A stretch of DNA of 64,000 bases from Chryseobacterium indologenes (lineage in GTDB: Bacteria; Bacteroidota; Bacteroidia; Flavobacteriales; Weeksellaceae). Below the pieces are notes generated by a model. That model made no database searches. It saw nothing but the letters and a program-made list of their open reading frames with translations, and was not told the origin of the DNA. Numbering within the stretch: position 1 is the first letter of the stretch; every line of letters starts with the position of its first letter. The translations under genes were made by a program, and so were the position numbers. The stretch spans positions 1 to 64,000 of the forward strand of contig NZ_LJOD01000020.1 in assembly GCF_001295265.1 (NCBI RefSeq). The letters run 5' to 3'. Positions 51,126-59,954 of this stretch are shown piece after piece.

Positions 51126-52322
51126 ATGATGACTTCTTTTAAAATTTTAACACTGGCAGCAGGTGCAGCTTTTTTAAGCTCCGGCAGCATTTCAGGAATC
51201 CAATGTTCAAAAGACTATACATCCGGCAGAGATTCCATTGTACAGAATGCCTCATTACCTCCGGTAAATACAGCCACAAAAGACAATAAAATCCAGGTGG
51301 CTTTATTACTGGACACTTCCAACAGTATGGACGGGCTCATTGATCAGGCCAAATCAAGGCTCTGGAATATTGTAAATACTCTCACTACCCTGAAGTATAA
51401 CGGTCAGGCCCCACAGATTGAAATCGCTTTGTATGAATACGGAAATGACGGAATCCGGGACGACAATTACATCCGGCAGGTCACTCCGCTTACCCAGGAC
51501 CTGGATCTGGTTTCTGAAAAGCTGTTTGCCTTAAGAACCAACGGGGGAAGTGAATATTGCGGAGCCGTAATCCGGGATGCCTCTGCCAACCTGAATTGGG
51601 ACACTAACGAAAAAAGCATGAAACTGATTTACATTGCCGGCAATGAAGGATTTAATCAGGGAAGAGTGGATTACAAAGAGGTGATCTCAAAGGCTAAGAA
51701 CAAAAATATTTACACCAGCACCATTTTTTGTGGAAGCAAAGAGGAAGGTATCCAGACTTTCTGGCAGAACGGAGCTTCTCTTGGCGGTGGAAAATATTTC
51801 AATATCGACAGTAACAGGAAGGTAATTTATATTGAAACACCGTATGATGTAAGGATTTCGGAATGTAATTCAAGACTTAACAGCACCTATATCTATTACG
51901 GAAGCCACGGTTCGGAATATAAAAACAAGCAGGTTATGCAGGATAGGAATGCAGAAGTGCAGTCTGCAGCCAACTTTGTAGAAAGAACGGTTGCCAAATC
52001 CAAAAGGAACGCCTATAAAAATGATCACTGGGATCTGGTAGATAAAGCCGAAAAGGACGCAGGTTTTATTTCATCCGTTAAAGAAGAAGAGCTTCCGGCT
52101 GAGCTGAAAGGTAAAAGCAAAGAGGAAATTAAAAAAGCCGTTGCCGTTAAATCTGCCGAACGCGGAAAAATTCAGAAGGAAATAGAAGAACTGTCCAGAA
52201 AACGTCAGGAGTATATTGATGCCGAAATGAAAAAACGGGGAAACAATGACTCTGACGATCTGGGAAAAGCAATAGAAAAATCTATCCTGGAACAGGCAAA
52301 AAAGAACGGATATAGTTTGTAA
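51126..52322 (+). CDS. Exported von Willebrand factor A domain protein
   Basis: 398 residues with an N-terminal export signal; an ISGIQC segment at about residues 23-28 might be a lipobox but is not typical. The vWA domain (about 57-245) has the MIDAS metal site DTSNS in VALLLDTSNSMDGLIDQAKSRLW, a TNGG segment, and further acidic positions. A basic, helical C-terminal region with coiled-coil character follows (SKEEIKKAVAVKSAERGKIQKEIEELSRKRQEYIDAEMKKRG). Metal-dependent protein binding in the periplasm or envelope is the usual role. It is the second gene of the DUF4139 operon, under the candidate LytTR operator. A strong terminator follows. Confidence 0.88.
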   Translation: MMTSFKILTLAAGAAFLSSGSISGIQCSKDYTSGRDSIVQNASLPPVNTATKDNKIQVALLLDTSNSMDGLIDQAKSRLWNIVNTLTTLKYNGQAPQIEIALYEYGNDGIRDDNYIRQVTPLTQDLDLVSEKLFALRTNGGSEYCGAVIRDASANLNWDTNEKSMKLIYIAGNEGFNQGRVDYKEVISKAKNKNIYTSTIFCGSKEEGIQTFWQNGASLGGGKYFNIDSNRKVIYIETPYDVRISECNSRLNSTYIYYGSHGSEYKNKQVMQDRNAEVQSAANFVERTVAKSKRNAYKNDHWDLVDKAEKDAGFISSVKEEELPAELKGKSKEEIKKAVAVKSAERGKIQKEIEELSRKRQEYIDAEMKKRGNNDSDDLGKAIEKSILEQAKKNGYSL

Positions 52323-52333
52323 TTGTTATTTTA

Positions 52334-52363
52334 AAATGCTGCCCGCGAGTGTGGGCAGCATTT
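52334..52363. terminator. Terminator between convergent vWA and FAD oxidoreductase genes
   Basis: 11-bp stem AAATGCTGCCC (52334-52344) / GGGCAGCATTT (52353-52363); 12 bases past the vWA stop. Confidence 0.85.
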
Positions 52364-52402
52364 CTGATTAACAGGATTAGTTATGAGTAAGGGATAATAT
52401 TT

Positions 52403-53608
52403 TCATCTTCCGAATCTGAAGTATTGTGAAAGCGGATGCTTTTTATTTTTCATAAACAAGGAAGCCATTTCCATACCTGCTACCGAGAATGTGATCCCGT
52501 TCCCGCCAAAGCCTAAAACAAAATAAGAATTTCTGAATTTCTTATGTTCTCCGATATAAGGAAGACCATCCTTGGTTTCCCCGAATGTTCCTGCCCAAAC
52601 AAAATCTGTATAGAAATGGTAATCAGGTTTTATCTTTTTAAGGTTTCTCAGAATTTCTTTTTCTTTTTTTCCCAAAAGAGCATCTCTTTTTTCAGCATCG
52701 TAAAAATCTTCATCTCCTCCGCCGATAAGAACCCGCCCGTCATCTGTTGTCCGCATGTAGAGGTAAGGATCATCGGTATTCCAGACTAAGGTATTGCTGA
52801 TATTTTTAAACTTATCCTGATCAATCTCTGAGACAACAGCATAGGTACTTTTTAAATTAACAAAATTTTCCTTCAGCAGGCTTTTGCTTTCATATCCGAT
52901 GCAGTAGATTACTTTTTTTGCTTTGATCTGATGGCCGTTTCGCGTGGTTATCATATTAAAACCTTTATGATATTCCACATGGGTCATTTCCGTTTTGTCG
53001 AATATCCTCAGGCCTTTTTTCACATTATGCATGAACAGCTCATGAGCCAGCCGAAAAGCATCAATACTGGCTCCCTGTTTCGACAGGATCCCGCCATAGG
53101 TATTTTCAAACCCGAACTGCTTTAAAATCTGGGCTTCATTCAGCCATTTCACTTCAAATCCCGCCTCCTTTCTTGCTTCATACTCCTTTTTGAGCCAGGC
53201 GGCATCTTTTTTCTTTGAAGCAAAGTAAAGTGATTTTTTACGTTTAAACCCCGCATCTGATTTGATGAGCCCGGAGAGCTTTTCAAGGGTATCTATTGCA
53301 TCCGAACAGGCTTTATAGCTTCTGACGGCTGCTTTCTCTCCTATTTTTTCTGATAATTCAAAAAGCGGAACATCTATTTCGTACTGCAGCATGGAAGTAG
53401 TGGCCGAAGTGCTCCCGTTGCAGGCCTCCCGTTTATCAATAAGGATGGTATTATAACCGTCTTGTATCATCTGGTGGGCAATAAGACTTCCGGTAATTCC
53501 CCCGCCTATTACCAAAACATCACATTTTTCGTCTGATTTCAGGGAAGGGTATGAAGCAATTAATCCATTTTTTATAAGCCAGAACGGTTCATTTGATTTA
53601 AGATCCAT
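52403..53608 (-). CDS. FAD-dependent oxidoreductase (DAO family)
   Basis: 401 residues. Near the N-terminus is the dinucleotide-binding VLVIGGGITGSLIAHQMIQDGYNTILIDKR (GxGxxG with the acidic end of strand 2). The DAO-fold segment SATTSMLQYEIDVPLFELSEKIG follows, and the C-terminal half has the flavin contact GGGDEDFYDAEKRDALL and FVWAGTFGETKDGLPYIGEHKKFRNSYFVLGFGGNGITFSVAGMEMA. This is the amino-acid/glycine-oxidase-like group that oxidises C-N bonds using FAD. No signal peptide; cytoplasmic. Substrate unknown and neighbours give no hint. Confidence 0.9.
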   Translation of the reverse strand: MDLKSNEPFWLIKNGLIASYPSLKSDEKCDVLVIGGGITGSLIAHQMIQDGYNTILIDKREACNGSTSATTSMLQYEIDVPLFELSEKIGEKAAVRSYKACSDAIDTLEKLSGLIKSDAGFKRKKSLYFASKKKDAAWLKKEYEARKEAGFEVKWLNEAQILKQFGFENTYGGILSKQGASIDAFRLAHELFMHNVKKGLRIFDKTEMTHVEYHKGFNMITTRNGHQIKAKKVIYCIGYESKSLLKENFVNLKSTYAVVSEIDQDKFKNISNTLVWNTDDPYLYMRTTDDGRVLIGGGDEDFYDAEKRDALLGKKEKEILRNLKKIKPDYHFYTDFVWAGTFGETKDGLPYIGEHKKFRNSYFVLGFGGNGITFSVAGMEMASLFMKNKKHPLSQYFRFGR

Positions 53609-53722
53609 ATTAACATTTTACAATAAAAATAGCAATATTTATAAATATTTTAACTATTTATTATTGATTTATGGTGTAATTATTGTTGTCTGACTAAAAT
53701 CAAACCACATTAAAATATTATT

Positions 53723-54103
53723 ATGATAACGATTATTCCAGAAGCTCCGGAAAATGTTGCAGCATTCAACGCAACGGGAGAAGTAACGAAAGAGGATTTT
53801 GAAAATCTGGTATTTCCACATGTAAAAGAGAAAGTAGATCAGTTTGGGGAGTTGAATTACTTATTTTATCTGGATACCGATTTGAATAAGTTTACCATGG
53901 GAGCATGGTTTGAGGATGTGCTTTTGGGATTGAAAAATCTTGCTAAATGGAACCGTACCGCTATTGTTACAGATAAAGAAGGGGTGCAGAACTTTACAGA
54001 TATTTTCAGCGTTCTGATGCCGGGAGAATTTAAATCTTTCCCAAAAGAAAATTTATATAATGCCCTTTATTGGTGCAAAAACGGTAACGAAGTAGAGGTA
54101 TAA
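53723..54103 (+). CDS. SpoIIAA-like (STAS/SEC14) domain protein
   Basis: 126 residues, no signal. Pattern of the SpoIIAA-like family: MITIIPEAPENVAAFNATGEVTKEDFENLVFPHVKEKVDQFGELNYLFYLDTDL, then WFEDVLLGLKNLAKWNRTAIVTDKEGVQNFTDIFSVLMPGEFKSF. Relatives occur widely as stand-alone small proteins of unclear function, sometimes stress-induced. Upstream DNA is AT-rich with no clear -7 box; a strong terminator follows. Confidence 0.85.
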   Translation: MITIIPEAPENVAAFNATGEVTKEDFENLVFPHVKEKVDQFGELNYLFYLDTDLNKFTMGAWFEDVLLGLKNLAKWNRTAIVTDKEGVQNFTDIFSVLMPGEFKSFPKENLYNALYWCKNGNEVEV

Positions 54104-54122
54104 ACTATTTCATACCCATAAG

Positions 54123-54158
54123 AAACGGGTTGTATCCATAGAGAATACAACCCGTTTT
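54123..54158 (+). terminator. Terminator between convergent SpoIIAA-like and MFS genes
   Basis: 13-bp perfect stem AAACGGGTTGTAT (54123-54135) / ATACAACCCGTTT (54145-54157), then TTCC and T-rich DNA. Confidence 0.88.
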
Positions 54159-54192
54159 CCTTTTATTCTTTTACAGTCAATTCTTTTTCTGA

Positions 54193-55392
54193 TTATTTAT
54201 CACAGGATACACATTCAGCAGGAGTCTCTTCTGCCGGAGTTTCTGAGCCGTAAAGATACATATATCGTACACTGACAGCAAGTCCGATGAAAGTCATACC
54301 CACCCCTACCAGCGAAGGATAATTGTAAGGCAGTTTATATTCCAGAGGAATTCCTCCTAAAAATGCTCCCATCGCATTGGCTATATTGAAAGCTGCCTGC
54401 ATAAATGCGGCTGCCATCATTTCACTTTTCGGAGCGGCCTTCATCATCATGATATTGATAGGTGCCGCCACCGACATAGACAGTGCTCCGCACACAAATG
54501 TCAGGACAAGTGCAATATGCTGATGCTGTGAAAGGAAAAATACGCCGGCCAGGGAAAACATCATCAGAAAGATCAGAAGGACACATGTTTTTTCCGGACC
54601 TAACCGGTCAGACACAAAACCTCCTGCCAGATTTCCTACTACCATTCCTCCGCCTGCAAGGATCATGACATACGCCATCTGGCTGCTTTTAATTCCTGCC
54701 ACAACGGTCATCAGAGGAGTAATATAACTGAACCACGTGAAAAGCCCTCCAAATCCTATCGCAGTAATAGCCAGCACCAGCCAGGCCTGTTTCTTTTTCA
54801 GGAATTTCAGCTCTTCAAGGAAATGTGTATCCTGATTAGCCTCTATAGCCGGAAGCCATAACTTCAGGAACAGTAAGGCAAAAACACCAATCAGAGCCAC
54901 AATAGCAAAATACAACCTCCAGTGATACACATGGCCTATGTATGTAACCAAAGGAACCATAATCAGGTTGGCCACCGTGAGCCCCGTAAACATCAGGGAT
55001 ATATAGAATGCCTCCTTCCCTTTTCCTGCCATTCTTGATGCTACAACAGTTCCCACTCCGAAAAATGCACCATGAGGAAGTCCGGACATAAATCTGATGA
55101 TCAGCATGGTAGTATAGTCCGGTGCTACCGCCGATAATCCGTTAAATAAAGTGAAAAGAACCATTAACACCATCAGTACTTTTTTCGGAGGAAATTTCAC
55201 AGAATAACCGATCAGAATTGGTGCTCCGATTACCACCCCCATTGCGTAGGCAGAAATCATGTGGCCCGCCTGCGGAATGGTGATCTGTAATGTTTTAGCA
55301 ATATCCGGCAGCAGCCCCATGACGGTAAATTCCGTTGTTCCTATTCCCAAACCGCCGATGGCCAGCGGAATAATCCTTTTATCAATCTTCAT
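54193..55392 (-). CDS. MFS drug/sugar efflux transporter (DHA1-like)
   Basis: 399 residues with twelve predicted membrane helices. DHA1-type features are GGLGIGTTEFTVMGLLPDIAKTLQITIPQAGHMISAYAMGVVIGAPIL in the first two helices, LIIRFMSGLPHGAFFGVG (motif region of helix 4), and FVSDRLGPEKT in the loop after helix 8. This is the layout of AraJ/YdhP-like arabinose, purine or chloramphenicol exporters. It should export small molecules with proton antiport. The C-terminus ends in a short Cys-containing tail (ECVSCDK) that is not typical and could bind metal. Divergent from an AraC regulator gene (174-base gap), its likely controller. Confidence 0.9.
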   Translation of the reverse strand: MKIDKRIIPLAIGGLGIGTTEFTVMGLLPDIAKTLQITIPQAGHMISAYAMGVVIGAPILIGYSVKFPPKKVLMVLMVLFTLFNGLSAVAPDYTTMLIIRFMSGLPHGAFFGVGTVVASRMAGKGKEAFYISLMFTGLTVANLIMVPLVTYIGHVYHWRLYFAIVALIGVFALLFLKLWLPAIEANQDTHFLEELKFLKKKQAWLVLAITAIGFGGLFTWFSYITPLMTVVAGIKSSQMAYVMILAGGGMVVGNLAGGFVSDRLGPEKTCVLLIFLMMFSLAGVFFLSQHQHIALVLTFVCGALSMSVAAPINIMMMKAAPKSEMMAAAFMQAAFNIANAMGAFLGGIPLEYKLPYNYPSLVGVGMTFIGLAVSVRYMYLYGSETPAEETPAECVSCDK

Positions 55393-55565
55393 TGTATATT
55401 CTTTTAAATTAACCTGTCACCATAAAGAATACTTTTCATCTTTATTTTGACAGTGCAAAAATCGAAAGAAAGATTGACTTTCACCTCTCCTAAAATGATA
55501 AAAATTTGCTCCATATTAACCTTTTTATTTAATTTTAAATCTATAAATAATCAAATGAGAACACA

Positions 55566-56465
55566 ATGAAAATTCAGAAAGAAATTATAGAGTTTGAAAA
55601 GGGAAAGTCTTTCAAGCTGTTTTCCCCTTCGCTTAAAAACTGTTTTTTCTGGCATTATCATCCTGAAATAGAACTGGTGTATGTAGAAGCCCTCAATGGC
55701 ATCCGTCACGTAGGAAAGGATATTTCAGGTTTTACAGACAGTGATCTTTTGCTGATTGGGGCCAATGTTCCCCATCTGAATTTTGATTATGGTATCCAGA
55801 CTGAATGTAAACAGCTGGTATTACAGATGCGGGAAAATTTTCTGCAGGATATCATTCTCCCTGTTCCGGAATTTGAAAACATCAGGACACTTTTAGATAA
55901 GTCCTATCTCGGGCTTTCGTTTTCCGGAAAGACTAAAGACCTTGTAGTTGAAAAACTTAAAATCATCAAAGGGAAAAACTCATTTGAATCCTTAATAGGC
56001 CTGATTGAAATTCTCCAGATCCTTGCAGACTCCACAGAAGTAAGGGAACTCAATAATGAAGACACCAGAATCAGGTGGTTTCTGAACGACAAGATCAGAA
56101 TGGGTACTATTTACGATTATATTCATGAAAATTACGACAAGAAGCCCAATGTCAATGAGATTGCAGCCATCGTCAGCCTGAGTACTCCGGCTTTCTGCCG
56201 TTATTTTAAAAAGCAGACGAACATGACGTTTACAGATTTTGTCAATAACTACAGGATCAATCAGGCTAAAATTTTTCTGCTGAAAGATTATTCCGTAACA
56301 GAAGTCTGCTTCCAGGTTGGCTTTGAAAGTCTGTCGTATTTTAATAAACTGTTCAAGCAGCATACAGGAGATACTCCGTCAGAATTCAGGAAAAAACATT
56401 TTAGAGCAATTGAAATTAACGGGCGGATTGCAGAGATAGACAGAGATTCAGCTTGTAATAAATAA
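55566..56465 (+). CDS. AraC-family regulator, divergent from the MFS exporter
   Basis: 299 residues. The N-terminal cupin-like ligand domain (FWHYHPEIELVYVEALNGIRHVG, then DLLLIGANVPHLNF) senses a small molecule. The C-terminal AraC double helix-turn-helix (NVNEIAAIVSLSTPAFCRYFKKQTNMTFTDFVNNYRINQAKIFLLKD, then SVTEVCFQVGFESLSYFNKLFKQHTGDTPSEFRK) binds DNA. The histidines in HYHPE are typical of this cupin group. Divergent arrangement with the exporter gene implies that it regulates efflux of its ligand. Confidence 0.92.
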   Translation: MKIQKEIIEFEKGKSFKLFSPSLKNCFFWHYHPEIELVYVEALNGIRHVGKDISGFTDSDLLLIGANVPHLNFDYGIQTECKQLVLQMRENFLQDIILPVPEFENIRTLLDKSYLGLSFSGKTKDLVVEKLKIIKGKNSFESLIGLIEILQILADSTEVRELNNEDTRIRWFLNDKIRMGTIYDYIHENYDKKPNVNEIAAIVSLSTPAFCRYFKKQTNMTFTDFVNNYRINQAKIFLLKDYSVTEVCFQVGFESLSYFNKLFKQHTGDTPSEFRKKHFRAIEINGRIAEIDRDSACNK

Positions 56466-56621
56466 TGAATACCCTTTATCTTAGGTTGCAGTTTTACCCC
56501 CCACTTCAGGCAAAACCTATTTTTGATTTATCAGGATTCACGATTCTCTGCACAGCAAAATTCCCATATCTCCCATCTATCCGTCTTATTATATCTCTGC
56601 TCACCACAATATAAAAAGAAA

Positions 56622-56648
56622 CCGCTCATTACTGAACGGCTTTTATTT
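56622..56648 (-). terminator. Terminator of lipA
   Basis: Hairpin CCGCTCA-TTAC-TGAACGG (56622-56639) with one mismatch. Read leftward it is followed by TTTCTTTTTAT; the lipA stop lies just to its right. Confidence 0.75.
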
Positions 56649-57515
56649 TTAGTGAACATGTTTTTCTGCGTGATAGGAACTTCTTACCAACGGTGAGCTT
56701 TCCACATGTCTGAAACCAAGGCTTCTCGCAAAATCCCCAAGCTCATCAAATTCTTCCGGTGTAATGAATTTCTTTACAGGAAGATGCTTTTTGGTAGGCT
56801 GAAGATACTGTCCCAGCGTAATAACGTCTACATTGGCATTTCTGATATCTTCAATGGTCTGGAAAACCTCATCTTTTGTTTCTCCTAATCCAAGCATTAC
56901 ACCTGTTTTGGTTCTTCGCTGTCCGGCTTCTTTCAAATATCTCAGTACTTCAAGACTTCTTTCATATTTTGCCTGGATTCTCACCTCTCTTGTTAAACGT
57001 TTTACCGTTTCCATATTGTGAGAAATCACTTCCGGAGCTACTTCTACCAAGCGGTCAATATGTTTGGTGATTCCCTGGAAATCAGGAATAAGTGTTTCCA
57101 TAGTAGTTCCCGGAGAGATTCTTCTTACAGCGTTTACGGTTTCCGCCCAAAGAATGGACCCCATATCTTTCAGGTCATCACGGTCTACTGATGTAAGAAC
57201 AGCGTGTTTGATCTTCATTAATTTGATTGAGCGGGCTACTTTTTCAGGCTCATCCCAGTTTACATCCAGCGGTTTTCCTGTTTTTACGCCACAGAATCCA
57301 CAGCTTCGGGTACAGATGTTCCCCAGAATCATGAAAGTAGCAGTACCTTCACCCCAGCATTCTCCCATATTCGGACAGCTTCCGCTCTGGCATATGGTAT
57401 TTAATTTATATTTGTCTACCAAAGTTCTAAGTTCTCTGTAGTTCTTTCCGGTAGGAAGTTTTACGCGGATCCACTTTGGTTTCTGAACGGTAGTATCTTG
57501 AACTAAATTTTCCAT
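56649..57515 (-). CDS. lipA: Lipoyl synthase
   Basis: 288 residues, radical SAM enzyme inserting two sulphurs into octanoyl-E2 domains. The auxiliary cluster cysteines are CQSGSCPNMGEC (C-x4-C-x5-C, about residue 41) and the radical SAM triad is CTRSCGFC (C-x3-C-x2-C). The SSPLVRSSYHAEKH C-terminus, with the RSSYHA motif, is characteristic. Length and motifs are canonical. A TAACTTTG -7-like box (57532-57539) lies 16 bases before the start. LipB is not in the window. Confidence 0.97.
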   Translation of the reverse strand: MENLVQDTTVQKPKWIRVKLPTGKNYRELRTLVDKYKLNTICQSGSCPNMGECWGEGTATFMILGNICTRSCGFCGVKTGKPLDVNWDEPEKVARSIKLMKIKHAVLTSVDRDDLKDMGSILWAETVNAVRRISPGTTMETLIPDFQGITKHIDRLVEVAPEVISHNMETVKRLTREVRIQAKYERSLEVLRYLKEAGQRRTKTGVMLGLGETKDEVFQTIEDIRNANVDVITLGQYLQPTKKHLPVKKFITPEEFDELGDFARSLGFRHVESSPLVRSSYHAEKHVH

Positions 57516-57902
57516 TTCTAAAATTGATGTTCAAAGTTACGTAATTTTTAATGGAAACCATCTACCGGAGAAATTGATGGAAATGATAATTGGAGAGATC
57601 AGCATGTATTTCTGAGATGCAACTCTTGAAAATTGTTGGATAAACGCTAAAAGACACAAGTTTTTTTTTAATTATTATACTGTTTTTAAGCGCAGAAAAT
57701 TCAGTAATTTTCAGGAAATCTGTGACAGTAAACTTATCACAGATGAAATTTAAAAAGATTTGTTTTATCTGACCTGTCCTGAAGGTTAAAAAAACTTATT
57801 TCAGGTCAGTAACTGCAAAGCTACCCTTTAAAATGTTACGGATTTTGAAAATTGATAACGTTTTATTACTTTTTTTTCTGTGTGACATTAAAAGAATTGT
57901 GC
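57516..57902. other. Intergenic region with two hairpins between lipA and the sigma factor gene
   Basis: About 387 bases. Contains ATCTGTGA (57718-57725) with its complement TCACAGAT (57737-57744), and CTGACCTG (57769-57776) with CAGGTCAG (57802-57809), plus long T runs near 57661. No gene was seen; probably decayed palindromic repeats and the 3' end of the sigma factor transcript. Confidence 0.4.
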
Positions 57903-58463
57903 CTAGCTGTCTTCAAATTCGTTATTTTTCAGCAGTTCAGCAAGGACTTTTTTAGCCCGCATTACCCTTACCTTAGTATTGGCAACAGAAATTCCCAGCT
58001 CTTCGGCAATTTCTTTGATGCTTTTTTCTTCAAAAAACCTCAGCTTGATAATATCCTGGTAATTGGCATCCAGAGACTCAATGGTTTTAATGATTTTTTT
58101 CTGCTCTTCATCGGAGATCATCAGCTCTTCCGGAGATTTTGCGTATTGATTTTTTACTTCATCAAGATTTTCGGTAGCATCCTGATTTTCGCGTTTTTTT
58201 TTCCGCCAGAAATCAATAACGGTGTTCTGGGCAATGGTGAGAATCCAGGTTTTGAACTGAAAATGGGGATCGTACATATCCAGTTTCGACAGCACTTTTG
58301 AAAAAACATTGACTGTAATCTCATCGGCATCATTTTCATCTTTTACTTTTTTCATCACAAAAGAAAAAACATCCACCCAAAAGATATTAATGAGTTTGGT
58401 CTGGGCTTTCTGGTCTTTTTCTTTTGCTTTCTGAATAAGCAGGAATAACTGTTCGTCGTTCAT
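57903..58463 (-). CDS. RNA polymerase sigma factor (sigma-70 family, ECF-like)
   Basis: 186 residues from the ATG at 58463 (MNDEQLFLLIQKAKEKD). Region 2 (about 20-90: FSFVMKKVKDENDADEITVNVFSKVLSKLDMYDPHFQFKTWILTIAQNTVIDFWRKKKREN) and region 4 (about 120-180: IIKTIESLDANYQDIIKLRFFEEKSIKEIAEELGISVANTKVRVMRAKKVLAELL) are clear. Compact ECF-type layout; no anti-sigma gene next to it. The start codon is only 6 bases from a perfect TATATTTG box, so the mRNA may be leaderless. Confidence 0.92.
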   Translation of the reverse strand: MNDEQLFLLIQKAKEKDQKAQTKLINIFWVDVFSFVMKKVKDENDADEITVNVFSKVLSKLDMYDPHFQFKTWILTIAQNTVIDFWRKKKRENQDATENLDEVKNQYAKSPEELMISDEEQKKIIKTIESLDANYQDIIKLRFFEEKSIKEIAEELGISVANTKVRVMRAKKVLAELLKNNEFEDS

Positions 58464-58469
58464 CACTAA

Positions 58470-58500
58470 CAAATATAGCTTTTTAGGCTGAATTTGCAAA
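58470..58500 (-). promoter_or_regulatory. Strong Bacteroidota-type promoter of the sigma factor gene
   Basis: On the minus strand TTTG (58497-58500), spacer of 19, TATATTTG (58470-58477). The expected transcription start is at or within a base or two of the ATG at 58463. Confidence 0.65.
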
Positions 58501-58559
58501 GAGTATATTCCATTTGAAATTCCCTTTTTTGCCTTTCATGATCATACTTCTGAATTTAT

Positions 58560-58567
58560 TATCTTTG
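58560..58567 (+). promoter_or_regulatory. -7 promoter element of tyrS
   Basis: TATCTTTG followed by CACC, a perfect TAnnTTTG match, 30 bases before the tyrS ATG. No good -33 element seen. Confidence 0.5.
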
Positions 58568-58597
58568 CACCGTAAAATTTTAAACAAAAAAATAGAG

Positions 58598-59893
58598 ATG
58601 AATTCCTTTATAGAAGAACTAAAATGGCGAGGTCTTTTTGCCGATATGATGCCGGGAACCGATGAACAGCTGAATAAAGAGGTAACTACTGCATATATTG
58701 GTTTTGACCCGACTGCAGATTCTTTGCATATCGGAAGCCTTATCCAGATAAAAATACTGGCACATTTTCAGCAGCACGGGCATAAGCCTGTTGCATTAGT
58801 TGGGGGTGCTACAGGAATGATCGGAGATCCGTCCGGAAAGTCTGCAGAGAGAAATCTTCTGGATGAAGAAACCCTTCTTCATTATGTAGACTGTCTGAAA
58901 AATCAGCTTTCAAGATTTTTAGATTTTGAAGGAAGCGGCCCTAACAAAGCAGAATTGGTAAACAATTACGACTGGATGAAGAATATTTCCTTCCTTGATT
59001 TTGCCAAAAACGTAGGAAAGAACATCACGGTAAACTATATGATGGCAAAAGATTCTGTAAAGAAAAGATTTTCCGGAGAAAGCGGTGCTGAAGGAATGAG
59101 TTTTACAGAGTTTACCTACCAGCTGATCCAGGGATATGATTTCCTTCACCTGTACCAGAACAACAATGTGAAGCTTCAGATGGGAGGTTCTGACCAGTGG
59201 GGAAATATTACCACCGGTACCGAGCTTATCCGCAGAAAAGCCCAGGGAGAAGCCTTTGCACTCACAGTTCCGTTGATTACCAAAGCTGACGGCTCTAAAT
59301 TCGGAAAGTCTGAGAGCGGAGAAAATTACTGGCTGGACAAAAAGAAAACTTCACCTTATAAATTCTACCAGTTCTGGCTGAATGCTACCGATGAAGATGC
59401 TGAAAGATTCATTAAATTCTATACTTTCCTAAGCAAAGAAGAGATTGAAGCTTTAATTGAAGAGCATAAGACAGCTCCTCACGAAAGAAAACTTCAGAAA
59501 AAGCTTGCTGAAGAAGTTACGGTTTGGGTACATGGAAGAGAGGAATATGAAAAAGCGCTTAAAGCTTCTGAAATTCTTTTCGGACGCTCAACCGCTGAAG
59601 ATCTTGTAAGCCTTGATGAGGAAACTTTCCTTGAAGTTTTTGATGGCGTTCCACAAAAGGAAATTGCAAAAGCAGAGGTGCTGGGTGTGAGCATTATTGA
59701 TCTTCTTTCTGAAAAATCTGGATTCCTTAAGTCTAAGAGTGAGGCCCAGAGAGAAATTAAAGGAAATGCCATTTCTGTAAACAAGCAGAAAGTAAACGAC
59801 ACTTACACAGCTAATGAAACAGATCTTATCGACGGTAAATTCCTGCTGTTACAAAAAGGTAAGAAAAGCTATTTTATTGTAAAAGTTCAGTAA
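58598..59893 (+). CDS. tyrS: Tyrosyl-tRNA synthetase
   Basis: 431 residues from the ATG at 58598 (MNSFIEELKWRGLFADMMPG); the open frame back to 58514 overlaps the promoter and is not used. Class I synthetase: HIGH-type motif in DSLHIGSLIQI (residues 44-47), the tyrosine-binding region (AYIGFDPTADS, then QLIQGYDFLHLYQ), QMGGSDQWGNIT, and the KMSKS equivalent KFGKS in ADGSKFGKSESG. A C-terminal S4 RNA-binding domain lies at about 360-425. Canonical length. Divergent from the sigma factor gene. Confidence 0.97.
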   Translation: MNSFIEELKWRGLFADMMPGTDEQLNKEVTTAYIGFDPTADSLHIGSLIQIKILAHFQQHGHKPVALVGGATGMIGDPSGKSAERNLLDEETLLHYVDCLKNQLSRFLDFEGSGPNKAELVNNYDWMKNISFLDFAKNVGKNITVNYMMAKDSVKKRFSGESGAEGMSFTEFTYQLIQGYDFLHLYQNNNVKLQMGGSDQWGNITTGTELIRRKAQGEAFALTVPLITKADGSKFGKSESGENYWLDKKKTSPYKFYQFWLNATDEDAERFIKFYTFLSKEEIEALIEEHKTAPHERKLQKKLAEEVTVWVHGREEYEKALKASEILFGRSTAEDLVSLDEETFLEVFDGVPQKEIAKAEVLGVSIIDLLSEKSGFLKSKSEAQREIKGNAISVNKQKVNDTYTANETDLIDGKFLLLQKGKKSYFIVKVQ

Positions 59894-59914
59894 GAATCTA
59901 TACAAAATACAATT

Positions 59915-59945
59915 AAAAAAGACTGTTGTGAACAGTCTTTTTTTT
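59915..59945 (+). terminator. Terminator of tyrS
   Basis: 13-bp stem AAAAAAGACTGTT / AACAGTCTTTTTT around a GTG loop, ending in a run of T residues. Confidence 0.93.
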
Positions 59946-59954
59946 GTTTAGCCA

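Noticed and set aside
57852..58301. 149-residue Phe-rich open frame on the plus strand
   Set aside because: Antisense to the sigma factor gene; the Phe/Lys richness reflects the complement of AT-rich coding DNA.
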